DNA of 64,000 nucleotides from Bacillus sp. sid0103 (GCF_019219025.1 NZ_JAHUWN010000017.1:62001-126000), one strand, 5' to 3'. Positions 1 through 8,452 are shown, counted from the first letter of the stretch. The notes: generated by a model from the sequence alone, not told the origin. A program made the numbers and translations.

Positions 1-135
1 AACAAACTGAGTATTATTGAACCAAAATGCCAAAGGACCATCGGGCTGGGCTGGTCAAAGAGACGTTATTTATCTGAGGCAGGACAACAATTTCGTCAGT
101 ATGTGATTGAATATTTTTCTAGGCTTTCTCTTTGA
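1..135 (+). CDS. LysR-family transcriptional regulator, C-terminal end (partial)
   Basis: The first 45 codons are open and end at TGA 133-135. The peptide has the typical end of a LysR effector-binding domain: a hydrophobic IGLGW strand, a K-R-R-Y-L-S stretch, then a terminal helix (AGQQFRQYVIEYF). The DNA-binding half lies outside the window, so neither target nor effector can be named. It is followed at once by a terminator, so it ends its transcription unit. Confidence in the family is moderate because only the tail is present. Confidence 0.6.
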   Translation, partial: NKLSIIEPKCQRTIGLGWSKRRYLSEAGQQFRQYVIEYFSRLSL

Positions 136-142
136 AAAAGCA

Positions 143-175
143 AAAAAGGCCATCGTGTAGTTGATGGCCTTTTTG
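143..175 (+). terminator. Rho-independent terminator after the LysR gene
   Basis: AAAAAGGCCATC pairs with GATGGCCTTTTT around a short loop and a T-run follows. The A-run on the other side means it could also stop transcription from the minus-strand permease. Confidence 0.85.
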
Positions 176-189
176 TATTTGTCTCTGAT

Positions 190-320
190 AAAGCTCATTG
201 TTGATTTTGGCACCCTGTTGATTGGAGCGGAAGGTGCGAAGACTCCTGCGGGAGGCTCCCCGGACCGCCCACGGAAAGCAAAGCTTCTTTCGCTCCAATC
301 AACAGGCAAGTTCAACAAAG
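190..320. repeat. Dispersed GC-rich intergenic repeat, copy A
   Basis: Much more GC-rich than its surroundings. It begins with TTGTTGATTTTGGCACC, runs through TGTTGATTGGAGCGGAAGG and CTCCTGCGGGAGGCTCC, and closes with CGCTCCAATCAACAGGCAAG. The outer arms TTGATTGGAGCG and CGCTCCAATCAA are exact inverted repeats. Related copies lie at 57010-57175, 31762-31890, 58515-58650 and, collapsed, at 23770-23850. No coding capacity is evident. Confidence 0.75.
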
Positions 321-331
321 CCTTGTTTTTA

Positions 332-1687
332 TTAAACAGTAATTTCTTTAAAATCATTTTTTCTTACAACAAATGAGAGGATGATTAGCATGCCAAACGT
401 GGCCAAGCTGACTGATGTACCAATAAGATTATTTGGATTAAACACAAATCCAATAAAGATAACACTTATAGATACAATCGCGAAGATGGTTGTGAATGGA
501 TACCATTTCACTTGAAAAGCCGGTTGACTTTTGTAGAGCGGTCTTAGTTTTAATTGTGCAGCGCAGATACTGATCCAGATTAACATAACGGTAAATCCCG
601 GAATCGTCATAAGATAACCGATTACCTGACTAGGTGTTAAATAAGCTAAATAAACACCTCCTAGTATACAAACACTTGTAAGTAGGATTCCTGTTAATGG
701 AATTCCCTTTGTCGAGAGTTTTGCTAGAACCTTCGGAGCAACACCACTTTGTGCCATCGAAAAAAGCGTTCTCGATGTCGCATAGATTCCTGAATTTGCA
801 GCCGAAAGGACGGCAGTCAATAGAACAAAGTTCATAATATGTGCTGCCCCCGGTAAGCCAGTTGCACTGAACACCTGAACGAAGGGACTGTCTGCACCCG
901 TAACTTTGTCCCAAGGCATAAGTCCACAAATAATAAGAATAGGTAAAATATAAAAAATGATAACACGCCATATCGCACCTTTAATTATTTTTGGCAGCAC
1001 TCGCTCGGCATCTTTTGTTTCAGTTATAGCTATCCCGATTAATTCCGAGCCGCCATAAGAAAACATCACCACTAAAAAGGCACTGAACGTTCCACCCAAT
1101 CCATGCGGGAAAAACCCACCGTGTTCTGTATAGTTGGCGAGTGGATCCTGAATCGAGCTGGGAATAAGTCCAAATAGGAGTGAAAAACCTAAAATGATAA
1201 ACGCGACAAGGGCGATAATTTTAACTCCTGCAAACCAAAATTCAAGTTCCCCATAATATTTCACTTGGGTTAAATTAATTCCTACAATGACAACGGCGCA
1301 AAGGAAACTTAGCAGCCATAATGGTATCGTTGGAAACCAAAATTGCAAAAAACTTCCAGCTGCCAATAATTCAACGACGGTTACAATAATCCAATTGATC
1401 CAGTAAAGCCATCCTACGATATAAGAAACTTGGAATCCAAATGCTTTGTATACTAAATGCTGTACATTTAAGTTTGGAAAGGCAAGCGCCATTTCTCCTA
1501 AGGCAGTCATAATGATAAAAAGTAATAGACCACCAATTAAATAGGCTACGACTACACTAGGTCCTGCAATCGATAATGTATCGGAACTGCCTTTAAAAAT
1601 CCCTGTACCAATCATACCAGCTAAGGCTATAAACTGGACATGCCTTGGCAATAGCCCCTTTTGTAAATTCTGTTGATTATTTTTCAT
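332..1687 (-). CDS. Amino-acid permease, APC superfamily (451 aa)
   Basis: Predicted 12-helix inner-membrane transporter of the amino acid-polyamine-organocation superfamily. The first helix carries the family signature GMIGTGIF (residues 24-31) followed by a GPS motif, and the length of 451 aa is normal. The most similar protein in the window is the T-box-controlled permease at 41083; both share the N-terminal signature and the SYGGSE/T-E helix 6 motif. Substrate cannot be read directly. Its promoter is overlaid by a 19-base element that recurs exactly upstream of aroA (DAHP synthase), which hints at an aromatic amino acid substrate; this is inference. The ATG at 1687 has an AGAAGTGGGTAG ribosome site. 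It is a single-gene unit. Confidence 0.85.
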   Translation of the reverse strand: MKNNQQNLQKGLLPRHVQFIALAGMIGTGIFKGSSDTLSIAGPSVVVAYLIGGLLLFIIMTALGEMALAFPNLNVQHLVYKAFGFQVSYIVGWLYWINWIIVTVVELLAAGSFLQFWFPTIPLWLLSFLCAVVIVGINLTQVKYYGELEFWFAGVKIIALVAFIILGFSLLFGLIPSSIQDPLANYTEHGGFFPHGLGGTFSAFLVVMFSYGGSELIGIAITETKDAERVLPKIIKGAIWRVIIFYILPILIICGLMPWDKVTGADSPFVQVFSATGLPGAAHIMNFVLLTAVLSAANSGIYATSRTLFSMAQSGVAPKVLAKLSTKGIPLTGILLTSVCILGGVYLAYLTPSQVIGYLMTIPGFTVMLIWISICAAQLKLRPLYKSQPAFQVKWYPFTTIFAIVSISVIFIGFVFNPNNLIGTSVSLATFGMLIILSFVVRKNDFKEITV

Positions 1688-1713
1688 GTCTTCTACCCAC
1701 TTCTCTTTTTTGC

Positions 1714-1736
1714 TTAGACGCTTTTAAGCGCTAAAG
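1714..1736 (-). promoter_or_regulatory. Putative operator shared with aroA
   Basis: On the minus strand the site reads CTTTAGCGCTTAAAAGCGT followed by CTAA. The 19 bases are identical to 24341-24359 upstream of aroA. The core AGCGCTT-AA-AAGCGT is an imperfect dyad. It starts about seven bases after the predicted transcription start of the permease, which is a typical repressor position. The binding protein is unknown. Confidence 0.5.
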
Positions 1737-1749
1737 TGATTGTTATACT

Positions 1750-1777
1750 AATATACCATACTATCGAAATCTGTCAA
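1750..1777 (-). promoter_or_regulatory. SigA-type promoter of the permease
   Basis: Minus-strand TTGACA (1772-1777) and TATATT (1750-1755) are separated by 16 bases. This near-consensus pair points at the permease start 63 bases downstream, with the putative operator between. Confidence 0.7.
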
Positions 1778-1902
1778 TCACGTTCTCGTGTATGGTTAAT
1801 TTTGGTAAAGGTTAAAATATTAGCTGTAAGAATTTTTTTTGGTTGAAGGAAACTTTGTTTGAAGTGGCGAATATAATAAAAGAAAGTAGGAGGATGATGC
1901 AT

Positions 1903-2025
1903 ATGTTCATAACCCCTCGATTACAGCGGAGGATTTTCATGTATTCATATGTTTTTAGGAAACTCGGTATTTTAAGTGAACAAGAATATAAACAAATCAC
2001 AAATCAAGTACATGATCAGCCTTGA
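1903..2025 (+). CDS. Small SHOCT-like protein (40 aa)
   Basis: A 40-residue protein whose C-terminal half (KLGILSEQEYKQITNQV) resembles the short helix-turn-helix SHOCT-type motif, in which a hydrophobic GxxSxxEY segment is followed by a charged helix. AGGAGG at 1888-1893 favours the ATG at 1903 (nine-base spacing) over the nearer ATGs at 1894 and 1897. A strong terminator follows. Function is unknown; SHOCT domains are often oligomerisation modules. It stands alone between divergent units. Confidence 0.55.
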   Translation: MFITPRLQRRIFMYSYVFRKLGILSEQEYKQITNQVHDQP

Positions 2026-2037
2026 AAGTTAGTCAAA

Positions 2038-2073
2038 TAAAAAGCACGCGAGCGTGAACTCGTGTGCTTTTTT
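2038..2073 (+). terminator. Rho-independent terminator
   Basis: AAAAAGCACGCGAG and CTCGTGTGCTTTTTT pair as a long stem with a six-base loop. The flanking A- and T-runs allow use from either strand, so it can also end the minus-strand ytzE unit. Confidence 0.85.
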
Positions 2074-2101
2074 ATTAAATCATATGTGATTACTTTTTTT
2101 G

Positions 2102-2476
2102 TTATGAAGTCATTTTTACTCTCTTTTGCGTAGTCGTCCATTTTCCGCGGCTTGGGCTTATTACCAAGTCATTGTAGGCTAAGACATTTAAATCTCGTTG
2201 TATGGTGCGAGGAGTGATACCAAATTCCTCTACAAGTTCCTGCGTTGTGACAGTTCCATTATTGCGAATAAACATGTAGATACATTTGATGCGGTTTAAC
2301 ATCCGGTTAGTCGAAGGTTTCAAAGAACCACTCCCTATCCTTTTTTCAAACCTATGGCGTAATCCCTCTACCGACAGCCTGTATGAAGATTCCTCTTCAA
2401 GAATATGTAGTTTTCTTTTCCGCGCAGACAACTCCTTTTTATGGATGTTTACTGTGGATACGTAGATGACTTCCAT
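2102..2476 (-). CDS. ytzE: DeoR-type HTH regulator, YtzE-like (124 aa)
   Basis: The C-terminal 65 residues form a DeoR/HTH_11 winged helix: hydrophobic helix RIKCIYMFI, then TTQELVEEFGITPRTIQRDLNVL as the recognition unit. No sugar-phosphate effector domain follows, so this is a stand-alone DNA-binding protein like B. subtilis YtzE. The N-terminal 55 residues are basic and of no recognised fold; the true start could be an internal Met, since the ribosome site before 2476 (AAGGGTAG) is only fair. It is divergent from pepV, as in relatives. The target is unknown. Confidence 0.65.
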   Translation of the reverse strand: MEVIYVSTVNIHKKELSARKRKLHILEEESSYRLSVEGLRHRFEKRIGSGSLKPSTNRMLNRIKCIYMFIRNNGTVTTQELVEEFGITPRTIQRDLNVLAYNDLVISPSRGKWTTTQKRVKMTS

Positions 2477-2618
2477 CTACCCTTATTGTAACCACAAATT
2501 TTGAAAATTTCCACCAATATACTTTATTTTACAAAATAATTATCAAAATTTTACACAAATTGTTCGGATATTCGCCCCCCCTTACAGTACTCTTACTATA
2601 GCTTATGGGCGTTAATGT

Positions 2619-2717
2619 ATGGATTATGACGAATTATTTGAATTTTTAGTTAAATCAGTATGTATCATTTTTCATGATAAAAAAATTGAAGCAAAATTGA
2701 TAACAGAATTGAAATAA
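2619..2717 (+). CDS. Candidate 32-aa open frame upstream of pepV
   Basis: ATG 2619 to TAA 2717 encodes an acidic-to-basic 32-residue peptide beginning MDYDELFEFLVKSV. It has only a weak ribosome site (GGGCG) and no recognised family. It lies in the 295-base ytzE-pepV intergenic region, where nothing else is evident apart from a C-run near 2575. Listed because it is open and codon use is plausible; it may be chance. Confidence 0.2.
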   Translation: MDYDELFEFLVKSVCIIFHDKKIEAKLITELK

Positions 2718-2771
2718 TGATATTGTTACTATAGAAGTGATTTCATCAACTATAGGGGGGGGATTACAGAA

Positions 2772-4193
2772 TTGACAAAGATTGATTGGGTGAGTGAAGT
2801 TGAAAAAAGAAAAGAGTCTTTGATTAAGGACACACAAGATCTATTACATATAAGAAGTCTTTTAGATGAAGAGAATCCATCTGCTGATGCACCGCTTGGA
2901 AAAGGGGTGAAAGAGGCGCTTGATTTCATGCTAAACCTTGGGGAAAAGGATGGTTTTATCCCGAAAAATGTAGGGAACTTGGCAGGACATCTGGAATTTG
3001 GCGAGGGAAAAGAATTGCTTGGCATCCTTTGTCATGTGGATGTGGTTCCAGAAGGTGATGGGTGGTCCAGTGACCCTTTTAGTGCGGAAATTCGCGAAGG
3101 GAAGATTTTTGCCCGTGGTGCATTAGATGATAAGGGACCGACAATGGCCGCCTATTATGCAATGAAAATCGTTAAAGAACTTGGTTTGCCACTTAAAAAG
3201 CGTGTCCGAATGATTATCGGTACGGATGAAGAAAGTAATTGGCGCTGCGTAGAACATTATTTTAAACATGAAGAAATGCCATCTTTAGGATTTGCCCCTG
3301 ATGCAGATTTCCCGATTATTAATGCAGAAAAAGGAATTGCTGATTTTGATATGGTTCAAAAAAAATTCCTTCATGAAGAAAACGAGGCAATTGCCAAAGT
3401 TCTACGTTTTAGCTCAGGCAAACGGTACAACATGGTACCTGATTTTGCAGCCGCTACCCTTCATATTAAGGAAAACCCGGAAGAAATGGTCCAGCAATTT
3501 TCGAATTTTATGAAGGAATATCAACTGGAACATGATCACAAAATCGAAAATGGAGAATTAATTTTAGAAGTAAAGGGTGTCTCGGCTCATGGGATGGAAC
3601 CGAAAAACGGTATAAATGCAGGGGTGTTTTTAGCAGAGTTTCTTTCTAAACAGGACCTGGATGCCAATGCTGCCCACTATTTCCGTTTCGTATCCCGCTA
3701 TTTCTTTAATGATTCAAGAGGGGTAAACCTAGGCGTCGCCTATTCAGATGATATTTCCGGCGACTTAACGATCAACCCTGGTAAACTTTCTTACTCCGAT
3801 GAATCGGGTGGAAGTATTGGCATGACTTGCAGGTACCCAGTTACAAATAAAATGGAATCCACACAAAAAAAACTGGATGATCTTTTGCGTAATGAGGGAT
3901 TTATGATAGAGAATTTTTCTGACTCAAAACCACATCATGTCGATGAAAAAGAGTTCCTAATTCAAACACTGAAAAAAGTTTATGAAGAACAAACAGGAGA
4001 CAAAGCGGAGTTAATCGCGATTGGAGGAGGCACATACGCCCGTTCCCTAAAAGCTGGGGTCGCATTTGGACCATTATTTCCAGGCAGACCAGATATCGCC
4101 CACCAAAAGGATGAATATATGTATATTGAAGATTTACTTAAAGCAACCTCAATTTACGCTCAAGCAATTTATGAACTGGCAATGAATGAATAA
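2772..4193 (+). CDS. pepV: Dipeptidase PepV, M20A zinc peptidase (473 aa)
   Basis: Cytosolic dinuclear-zinc dipeptidase that releases free amino acids from dipeptides. Metal and catalytic residues known from Lactobacillus PepV fall at matching positions: CHVD (His88, Asp90), GALDDKG (Asp120), GTDEES (Glu153, Glu154) and APDADFP (Asp177), with the final His in RPDIAHQKDEY near residue 440. Length fits the family. The start is TTG 2772, chosen because a run of eight G (AGGGGGGGGA) lies just ahead and no ATG fits. It is 24 bases upstream of dat, so the two are probably co-transcribed. B. subtilis YtjP is the counterpart. Confidence 0.93.
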   Translation: MTKIDWVSEVEKRKESLIKDTQDLLHIRSLLDEENPSADAPLGKGVKEALDFMLNLGEKDGFIPKNVGNLAGHLEFGEGKELLGILCHVDVVPEGDGWSSDPFSAEIREGKIFARGALDDKGPTMAAYYAMKIVKELGLPLKKRVRMIIGTDEESNWRCVEHYFKHEEMPSLGFAPDADFPIINAEKGIADFDMVQKKFLHEENEAIAKVLRFSSGKRYNMVPDFAAATLHIKENPEEMVQQFSNFMKEYQLEHDHKIENGELILEVKGVSAHGMEPKNGINAGVFLAEFLSKQDLDANAAHYFRFVSRYFFNDSRGVNLGVAYSDDISGDLTINPGKLSYSDESGGSIGMTCRYPVTNKMESTQKKLDDLLRNEGFMIENFSDSKPHHVDEKEFLIQTLKKVYEEQTGDKAELIAIGGGTYARSLKAGVAFGPLFPGRPDIAHQKDEYMYIEDLLKATSIYAQAIYELAMNE

Positions 4194-4217
4194 TATAGAT
4201 ATAAGGGGAGATGGAGA

Positions 4218-5090
4218 ATGAAATATGCAATCTTGGATGGGAAAATGATTGAACGTTCAGAGGCAAAGGTTGATGTGGAAGACCGTGGCTATCAATTTGG
4301 GGACGGGGTATACGAGGTCATCCGTGTCTATAACGGAAAAATGTTCACAGTAACGGAACATCTCAATCGTTTTGTGAAAAGTTTAGAGAGTATTGGCATC
4401 ACACTCACATATACGATGGATCAGTTTACGAAATTGCTTGAAGAGCTTGTTGCGAAAAATAATCTTAAGTTAGGGACGATTTATATGCAAATTACGAGAG
4501 GAGTCGCACCTCGTAATCATGCTTTTCCAACGGAAGATGTAAGGCCGAGTTTAGTAGCCTATACGAAAGAAGCAATTAGACCATTAGAGAGTCTAAAAAC
4601 GGGTGTAACAACAATCGTTACAGAAGATATTCGCTGGCTGCGCTGTGATATAAAAAGTTTGAATTTGCTAGGAAATTTATTAGCAAAACAAAAAGCGGCC
4701 GAAGTTGGCTCCTATGAAGCCATTCAACATCGCAGCCTGGATGTGACGGAAGGAAGTTCATCGAATATCTTTATTGTTAAAAATGGTAAGGTTATTACAC
4801 ATCAATCGGACAACTTGATATTAAAGGGAATTACAAAAGATGTTATCCTGCAGATCTGTGCAAGGAATAACATTGTAGTTGAGGAACGTACATTCACCCT
4901 CAATGAACTTTTTGATGCAGATGAAGTGTTCCTATCAAGCACTACATCAGAAGTGATGCCAATTATTGAGGTGGATGGGAAGAGAGTGGGGGATGGTTTT
5001 CCTGGTCCTATTACAAAAAGTCTGCAGGAATTGTTTGAGAAAGAAATTGAAAAACAATGTGGAGCACTTAATGATAAAATCCTAAATTAG
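4218..5090 (+). CDS. dat: D-alanine aminotransferase (290 aa)
   Basis: Fold-type IV PLP enzyme interconverting D-alanine/2-oxoglutarate and D-glutamate/pyruvate, supplying D-amino acids for peptidoglycan. The PLP lysine is Lys146 in RCDIKSLNLLG. The D-enantiomer carboxylate trap known from Bacillus sp. YM-1 D-AAT (Tyr31, Arg98, His100) is present one residue shifted: Tyr32, Arg99, His101. This separates it from branched-chain and aminodeoxychorismate lyase relatives. VTEGSSSN and TSE loops are intact. A good GGGGAG ribosome site precedes ATG 4218. It follows pepV, so D-amino acid supply is coupled to dipeptide breakdown. Confidence 0.93.
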   Translation: MKYAILDGKMIERSEAKVDVEDRGYQFGDGVYEVIRVYNGKMFTVTEHLNRFVKSLESIGITLTYTMDQFTKLLEELVAKNNLKLGTIYMQITRGVAPRNHAFPTEDVRPSLVAYTKEAIRPLESLKTGVTTIVTEDIRWLRCDIKSLNLLGNLLAKQKAAEVGSYEAIQHRSLDVTEGSSSNIFIVKNGKVITHQSDNLILKGITKDVILQICARNNIVVEERTFTLNELFDADEVFLSSTTSEVMPIIEVDGKRVGDGFPGPITKSLQELFEKEIEKQCGALNDKILN

Positions 5091-5091
5091 A

Positions 5092-5131
5092 AAAAAAGAC
5101 GTGAACACAGAAAAGTGTCCACGTCTTTTTA
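5092..5131 (+). terminator. Rho-independent terminator after dat
   Basis: AAAAAAGACGTG..ACAC pairs with GTGT..CACGTCTTTTT. It starts three bases after the dat stop. Confidence 0.85.
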
Positions 5132-5167
5132 TGCTTAAAAAGAAATATAAAAATTTGAACTTAGATA

Positions 5168-5292
5168 ACTGTCTAGCTCCAGTGCCTAGGGGCTCAGGGG
5201 TCATAAGCCAATCTGTCCTGAAGGTAAAAAAGCAACCTTCACGCAAGCTAGTCCTATGACTGACGCCCCTGAGCAAGTCGCTTCCGCTTTTC
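5168..5292. repeat. Dispersed hairpin repeat (CTGTCTAGCTCCAG type)
   Basis: Starts ACTGTCTAGCTCCAG and ends AAGTCGCTTCCGCTTTT. Nested inverted arms can be read: GCTCAGGGG with CCCCTGAGC, GTCATA with TATGAC, and GAAGGT with ACCTTC, giving a near-cruciform of about 85 bases (5192-5274). This type of element is, from memory, common between genes in Bacillus and Neobacillus. No gene in it. Confidence 0.6.
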
Positions 5293-5349
5293 TGTTTCCC
5301 TTTATCTCACAGTTGGAGCGCTTCAGTAGATACGCCTCCGAAACGGGCT

Positions 5350-5765
5350 ATTGATGACCGTGAAGCGGTAAAAAGAGCCCCTACGGTAACCAATGGACGT
5401 TATTGATGACCGTGAAGCGGTAAAAAGAGCCCCTAGGGTAACCAATGGACGTTATTGATGACCGTGAAGCGGTAAAAAGAGCCCCTAGGGTAACCAATGG
5501 ACGTTATTGATGACCGTGAAGCGGTAAAAAGAGTCCCTAGGGTAACCAATGGACGTTATTGATGACCGTGAAGCGGTAAAAAGAGCCCCTAGGGTAACCA
5601 ATGGACGTTATTGATGACCGTGAAGCGGTAAAAAGAGCCTCTAGGGTAACCAATGGACGTTATTGATGACCGTGAAGCGGTAAAAAGAGCCCCTAGGGTA
5701 ACCAATGGACGTTATTGATGACCCAGAAGCAGTAAAAAGAGCCCCTAGGGTAACCAATGGACGCT
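5350..5765. repeat. 52-bp tandem repeat array, eight copies
   Basis: Units start at 5350, 5402, 5454, 5506, 5558, 5610, 5662 and 5714, exactly 52 bases apart. Each contains ATTGATGACCGTGAAGCGGT, then AAAAAGAGCCCCTAGGG and TAACCAATGGACG. Copies differ by few bases: copy 1 CTACGG, copy 4 GAGTCCC, copy 6 GAGCCTC, copy 8 ACCCAGAAGCAGT. A period of 52 is not a multiple of three, so it is not a coding repeat. It fills the space between the convergent dat and cysteine-synthase genes and ends 12 bases before the latter's stop codon. Confidence 0.95.
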
Positions 5766-5777
5766 ATGCTTCCGCTT

Positions 5778-6725
5778 TTAAAACTGGAACAAATCACTCG
5801 ATAAATACCGTTCCCCCGTATCGCAAGCAATACACACAACGACATCATTAGGAGTTAATCGTTTCGCTACTTCTAATGCAGCAAAGCAAGCCCCTCCCGA
5901 GGACGGTCCGACTAGAATTCCTTCTTCAGCTGCTAATCGACGCGCTATATCATAGGCATCTTCATCATTGATTTGATGGATTTCATCATAGATATTCTGG
6001 TTCAGAATAGCTGGAATAAATCCTGGGCTAGTCCCAACAAGTTTGTGCTTACCCGGTTTCCCGCCTGATAGAACAGGTGAGCCTTTTGGTTCAACAACGT
6101 GAACTGTTATATTTTCATAATGAGCTTTTAACGTTTCTCCTGTACCCGTAATGGTCCCACCTGTACCAGCGGTGGCAACAAATGCTGTGAGCGGTTTCCC
6201 AATTTCCTTCATCGCCTCGATGATTTCTACAGCGGTAGTCAATCGGTGGGCATCGGAGTTCGCATGATTTTCAAATTGCATCGGGACGAAACTATTTGGA
6301 ATGCCATTTGCTAATTCAAGTGCTTTTTTTATGGCACCTGGCATTTTTTCATCCCCAGGTGTAAGGACAACTTCCGAACCATAAGCTCTTAAGATACTGA
6401 TTCGTTCTTGTGTCATTGTATCTGGCATCACGATAATTGATTTATAGCCGCGTGCTGCGGCATTCATGGCCAGGCCAATTCCTGTATTTCCACTTGTCGG
6501 CTCAATTATTGTTGAACCAGGTACTAATTTTCCTGCCTTTTCTGCTTCAATGATCATATTAAAAGCAGCTCGGTCTTTCACGCTTTTGCTTGGATTAAAG
6601 TACTCAAGCTTTAAATAGACCGATGCCCCATTTTTAGGTGCTAAGCGATTTAATTTAACGAATGGTGTATCTCCGATTAATTCTGCAATATTGTTGACTA
6701 CTTTCAAGGGGACCGTCCTTTCCAT
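5778..6725 (-). CDS. ytkP: Cysteine synthase family PLP enzyme, YtkP-like (315 aa)
   Basis: Fold-type II beta-replacing enzyme expected to use O-acetylserine (or a related activated serine) and sulfide. The PLP lysine is Lys50 in NPSKSVKDR, the TSGNTG substrate loop is near residue 79, the phosphate cup is TAGTGGTITGTG, and the GPSSGG turn is near 274. Length is standard. The neighbourhood (dat/pepV one side, thpR the other) matches B. subtilis ytkP rather than the main cysK locus, so this is probably a paralogue whose exact substrate is unproven. ATG 6725 follows AAGGGGACGG. Its 3' end abuts the 52-bp array. Confidence 0.82.
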   Translation of the reverse strand: MERTVPLKVVNNIAELIGDTPFVKLNRLAPKNGASVYLKLEYFNPSKSVKDRAAFNMIIEAEKAGKLVPGSTIIEPTSGNTGIGLAMNAAARGYKSIIVMPDTMTQERISILRAYGSEVVLTPGDEKMPGAIKKALELANGIPNSFVPMQFENHANSDAHRLTTAVEIIEAMKEIGKPLTAFVATAGTGGTITGTGETLKAHYENITVHVVEPKGSPVLSGGKPGKHKLVGTSPGFIPAILNQNIYDEIHQINDEDAYDIARRLAAEEGILVGPSSGGACFAALEVAKRLTPNDVVVCIACDTGERYLSSDLFQF

Positions 6726-6863
6726 TTTTACTGATTAATTAGTTTCTTATTTAATATTAAATAAATTTTACCTCTTTGTAAAAAAATTGGCTAATTGTCT
6801 GTCTGCTACTAGATACAATTAGGACAAAATAGACTAGAATTATCTAGAGAAGGGAACATAACA

Positions 6864-7442
6864 ATGGAACATCAATCTCATTTTTTCTTTGCGGTCAGAA
6901 TGCCTGATGAAACAAAATTAGTCATGAAAGAGCATATGGGAAAAATAAAGGAAAGGACTCCTTTTAGCCGTTGGGTTCATTATCAGGATCTCCATATTAC
7001 CTTAGCGTTTTTGGGCAGTTCCCCGCCCGACAAACTTGCAGAAGCCGATAAAAACGTCAAAACGGTTCTTAGCAATGAGACGGCATTAACACTGAAAATA
7101 AACAAACTTGGATTCTTCGGCAGTGTTACTTCTCCCCGTGTTTTTTGGGCGGATACTGAGGAAAGCAATCATTTATATACCATCAGAAAAAAGGTATTTT
7201 CAGCTTGCGAGAAGGCTGGGTTTCAACTGGAAACAAGACCATTTCGTCCCCATATCACACTTGCTAGAAAGTGGATAGGGGAACAACCTTTCCGAAACGA
7301 AATGCTAGCTCTTTGGGAAGAAATTCAGCCAGCTCCCCTTTCATTTACATCCGGTGATGTAGTGCTATACCAAACACACCTAAACAAAACACCAAAGTAT
7401 GAAGCGATAAAAATATATCCTTTAACAAGTACCAAAACATAA
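6864..7442 (+). CDS. thpR: RNA 2',3'-cyclic phosphodiesterase, 2H family (192 aa)
   Basis: Two-histidine phosphoesterase (2'-5' RNA ligase family) that opens 2',3'-cyclic phosphates on RNA. Both HxTx motifs are intact: HITL at residues 44-47 and HITL at 130-133. The size fits ThpR/YtlP. ATG 6864 has the ribosome site AGAAGGG. The lipid-kinase gene starts 26 bases downstream and the two are likely one unit with amyX. Confidence 0.88.
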   Translation: MEHQSHFFFAVRMPDETKLVMKEHMGKIKERTPFSRWVHYQDLHITLAFLGSSPPDKLAEADKNVKTVLSNETALTLKINKLGFFGSVTSPRVFWADTEESNHLYTIRKKVFSACEKAGFQLETRPFRPHITLARKWIGEQPFRNEMLALWEEIQPAPLSFTSGDVVLYQTHLNKTPKYEAIKIYPLTSTKT

Positions 7443-7468
7443 AATGAAATAAAGGTAAGGTTGGTTTT

Positions 7469-8452
7469 ATGAAACAAATTTACTTTATTATTAATCCTAA
7501 GGCAGGCAACGGTCATTGCTTTAAGATATGGAAGAGAGTGGAACATCAACTAAGAGGGAACAATGTTTCGTACCTAGCATTCTTTACCGAATACCCCGGC
7601 CATGCAAAGGACCTCGCAAGCCAAATTGCATTAAAGAATCTAGAGCAAAAGATTATTATTGCTGTTGGTGGAGATGGAACAATGCATGAGGTGATGAATG
7701 GAGTAGTAGATGATCATCATATTACACTTGGATTTATCCCTGGGGGGTCTGGAAATGATTTTTCAAGAGGTTTTCAAATTCCTGTCGATCCTCTCGAAGC
7801 AATAGCAGTCATTCTTCGACTGGGGAAACAAAAGGGTTTGCCCATCGATGTTGGGAAAATTACATTGGCTGATTCCAATGAGCACTATTTTATAAACAAC
7901 ATGGGTGCAGGGTTTGATGCGATAATTTCTTATGAAGTTAATCAATCGCGGATGAAGGCATTATTAAATAAACTCGGGATGGGCAGGATGGTTTATGTTT
8001 ATTTTATGTTAAAAAAATTATTTACTTATAAAACCTCAACAATTGATTTATCAATTGACGGGAAAAAGCATATATTTGAACAAACATGGTTTGTAACGGT
8101 TTCCAATCAACCGTATTATGGCGGTGGTATGAAAATTGCCCCCCGGGCTGAGCCGGATGATGGTCTTTTTGATATAACGGTGGTCCATCAATTAACAAGA
8201 TGGAAACTGCTGCTTGTTTTTATTAGTGTATTTTGGGGGAAGCATATCCATTTTAAAGAAGTGAAAACATATACGGGCAGGAATGTTTCCATCCATTCAC
8301 CTACCAAACTTTTTGTTCATGCTGATGGAGAGCATATCGGATTTATACCATTAAAAATAGACCTTCAAGCAAGGGCTCTGGAGGTATTAACGAGAAGAAA
8401 ACATACGGAAGAAGTGGAGATGAAAGAGAGGGATTCGAATGATTGCTACTGA
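7469..8452 (+). CDS. ytlR: Diacylglycerol kinase-family lipid kinase, YtlR-like (327 aa)
   Basis: DAGK catalytic-domain protein that phosphorylates a lipid at the membrane. Signature motifs are NPKAGNG (9-15), GGDGT (67-71) and PGGSGNDFSR (91-100), followed by the beta-sandwich C-terminal half with GGGMKIAP and HADGE. The essential undecaprenol/DAG enzyme DgkB is a relative, but the position before amyX points to the YtlR type, whose substrate is unknown. Its last 14 bases overlap amyX, so translation is coupled. Confidence 0.82.
   Translation: MKQIYFIINPKAGNGHCFKIWKRVEHQLRGNNVSYLAFFTEYPGHAKDLASQIALKNLEQKIIIAVGGDGTMHEVMNGVVDDHHITLGFIPGGSGNDFSRGFQIPVDPLEAIAVILRLGKQKGLPIDVGKITLADSNEHYFINNMGAGFDAIISYEVNQSRMKALLNKLGMGRMVYVYFMLKKLFTYKTSTIDLSIDGKKHIFEQTWFVTVSNQPYYGGGMKIAPRAEPDDGLFDITVVHQLTRWKLLLVFISVFWGKHIHFKEVKTYTGRNVSIHSPTKLFVHADGEHIGFIPLKIDLQARALEVLTRRKHTEEVEMKERDSNDCY

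Noticed and set aside
5350..5765. CRISPR array
   Set aside because: Units are contiguous 52-bp tandem copies with no unique spacers and no cas genes nearby.
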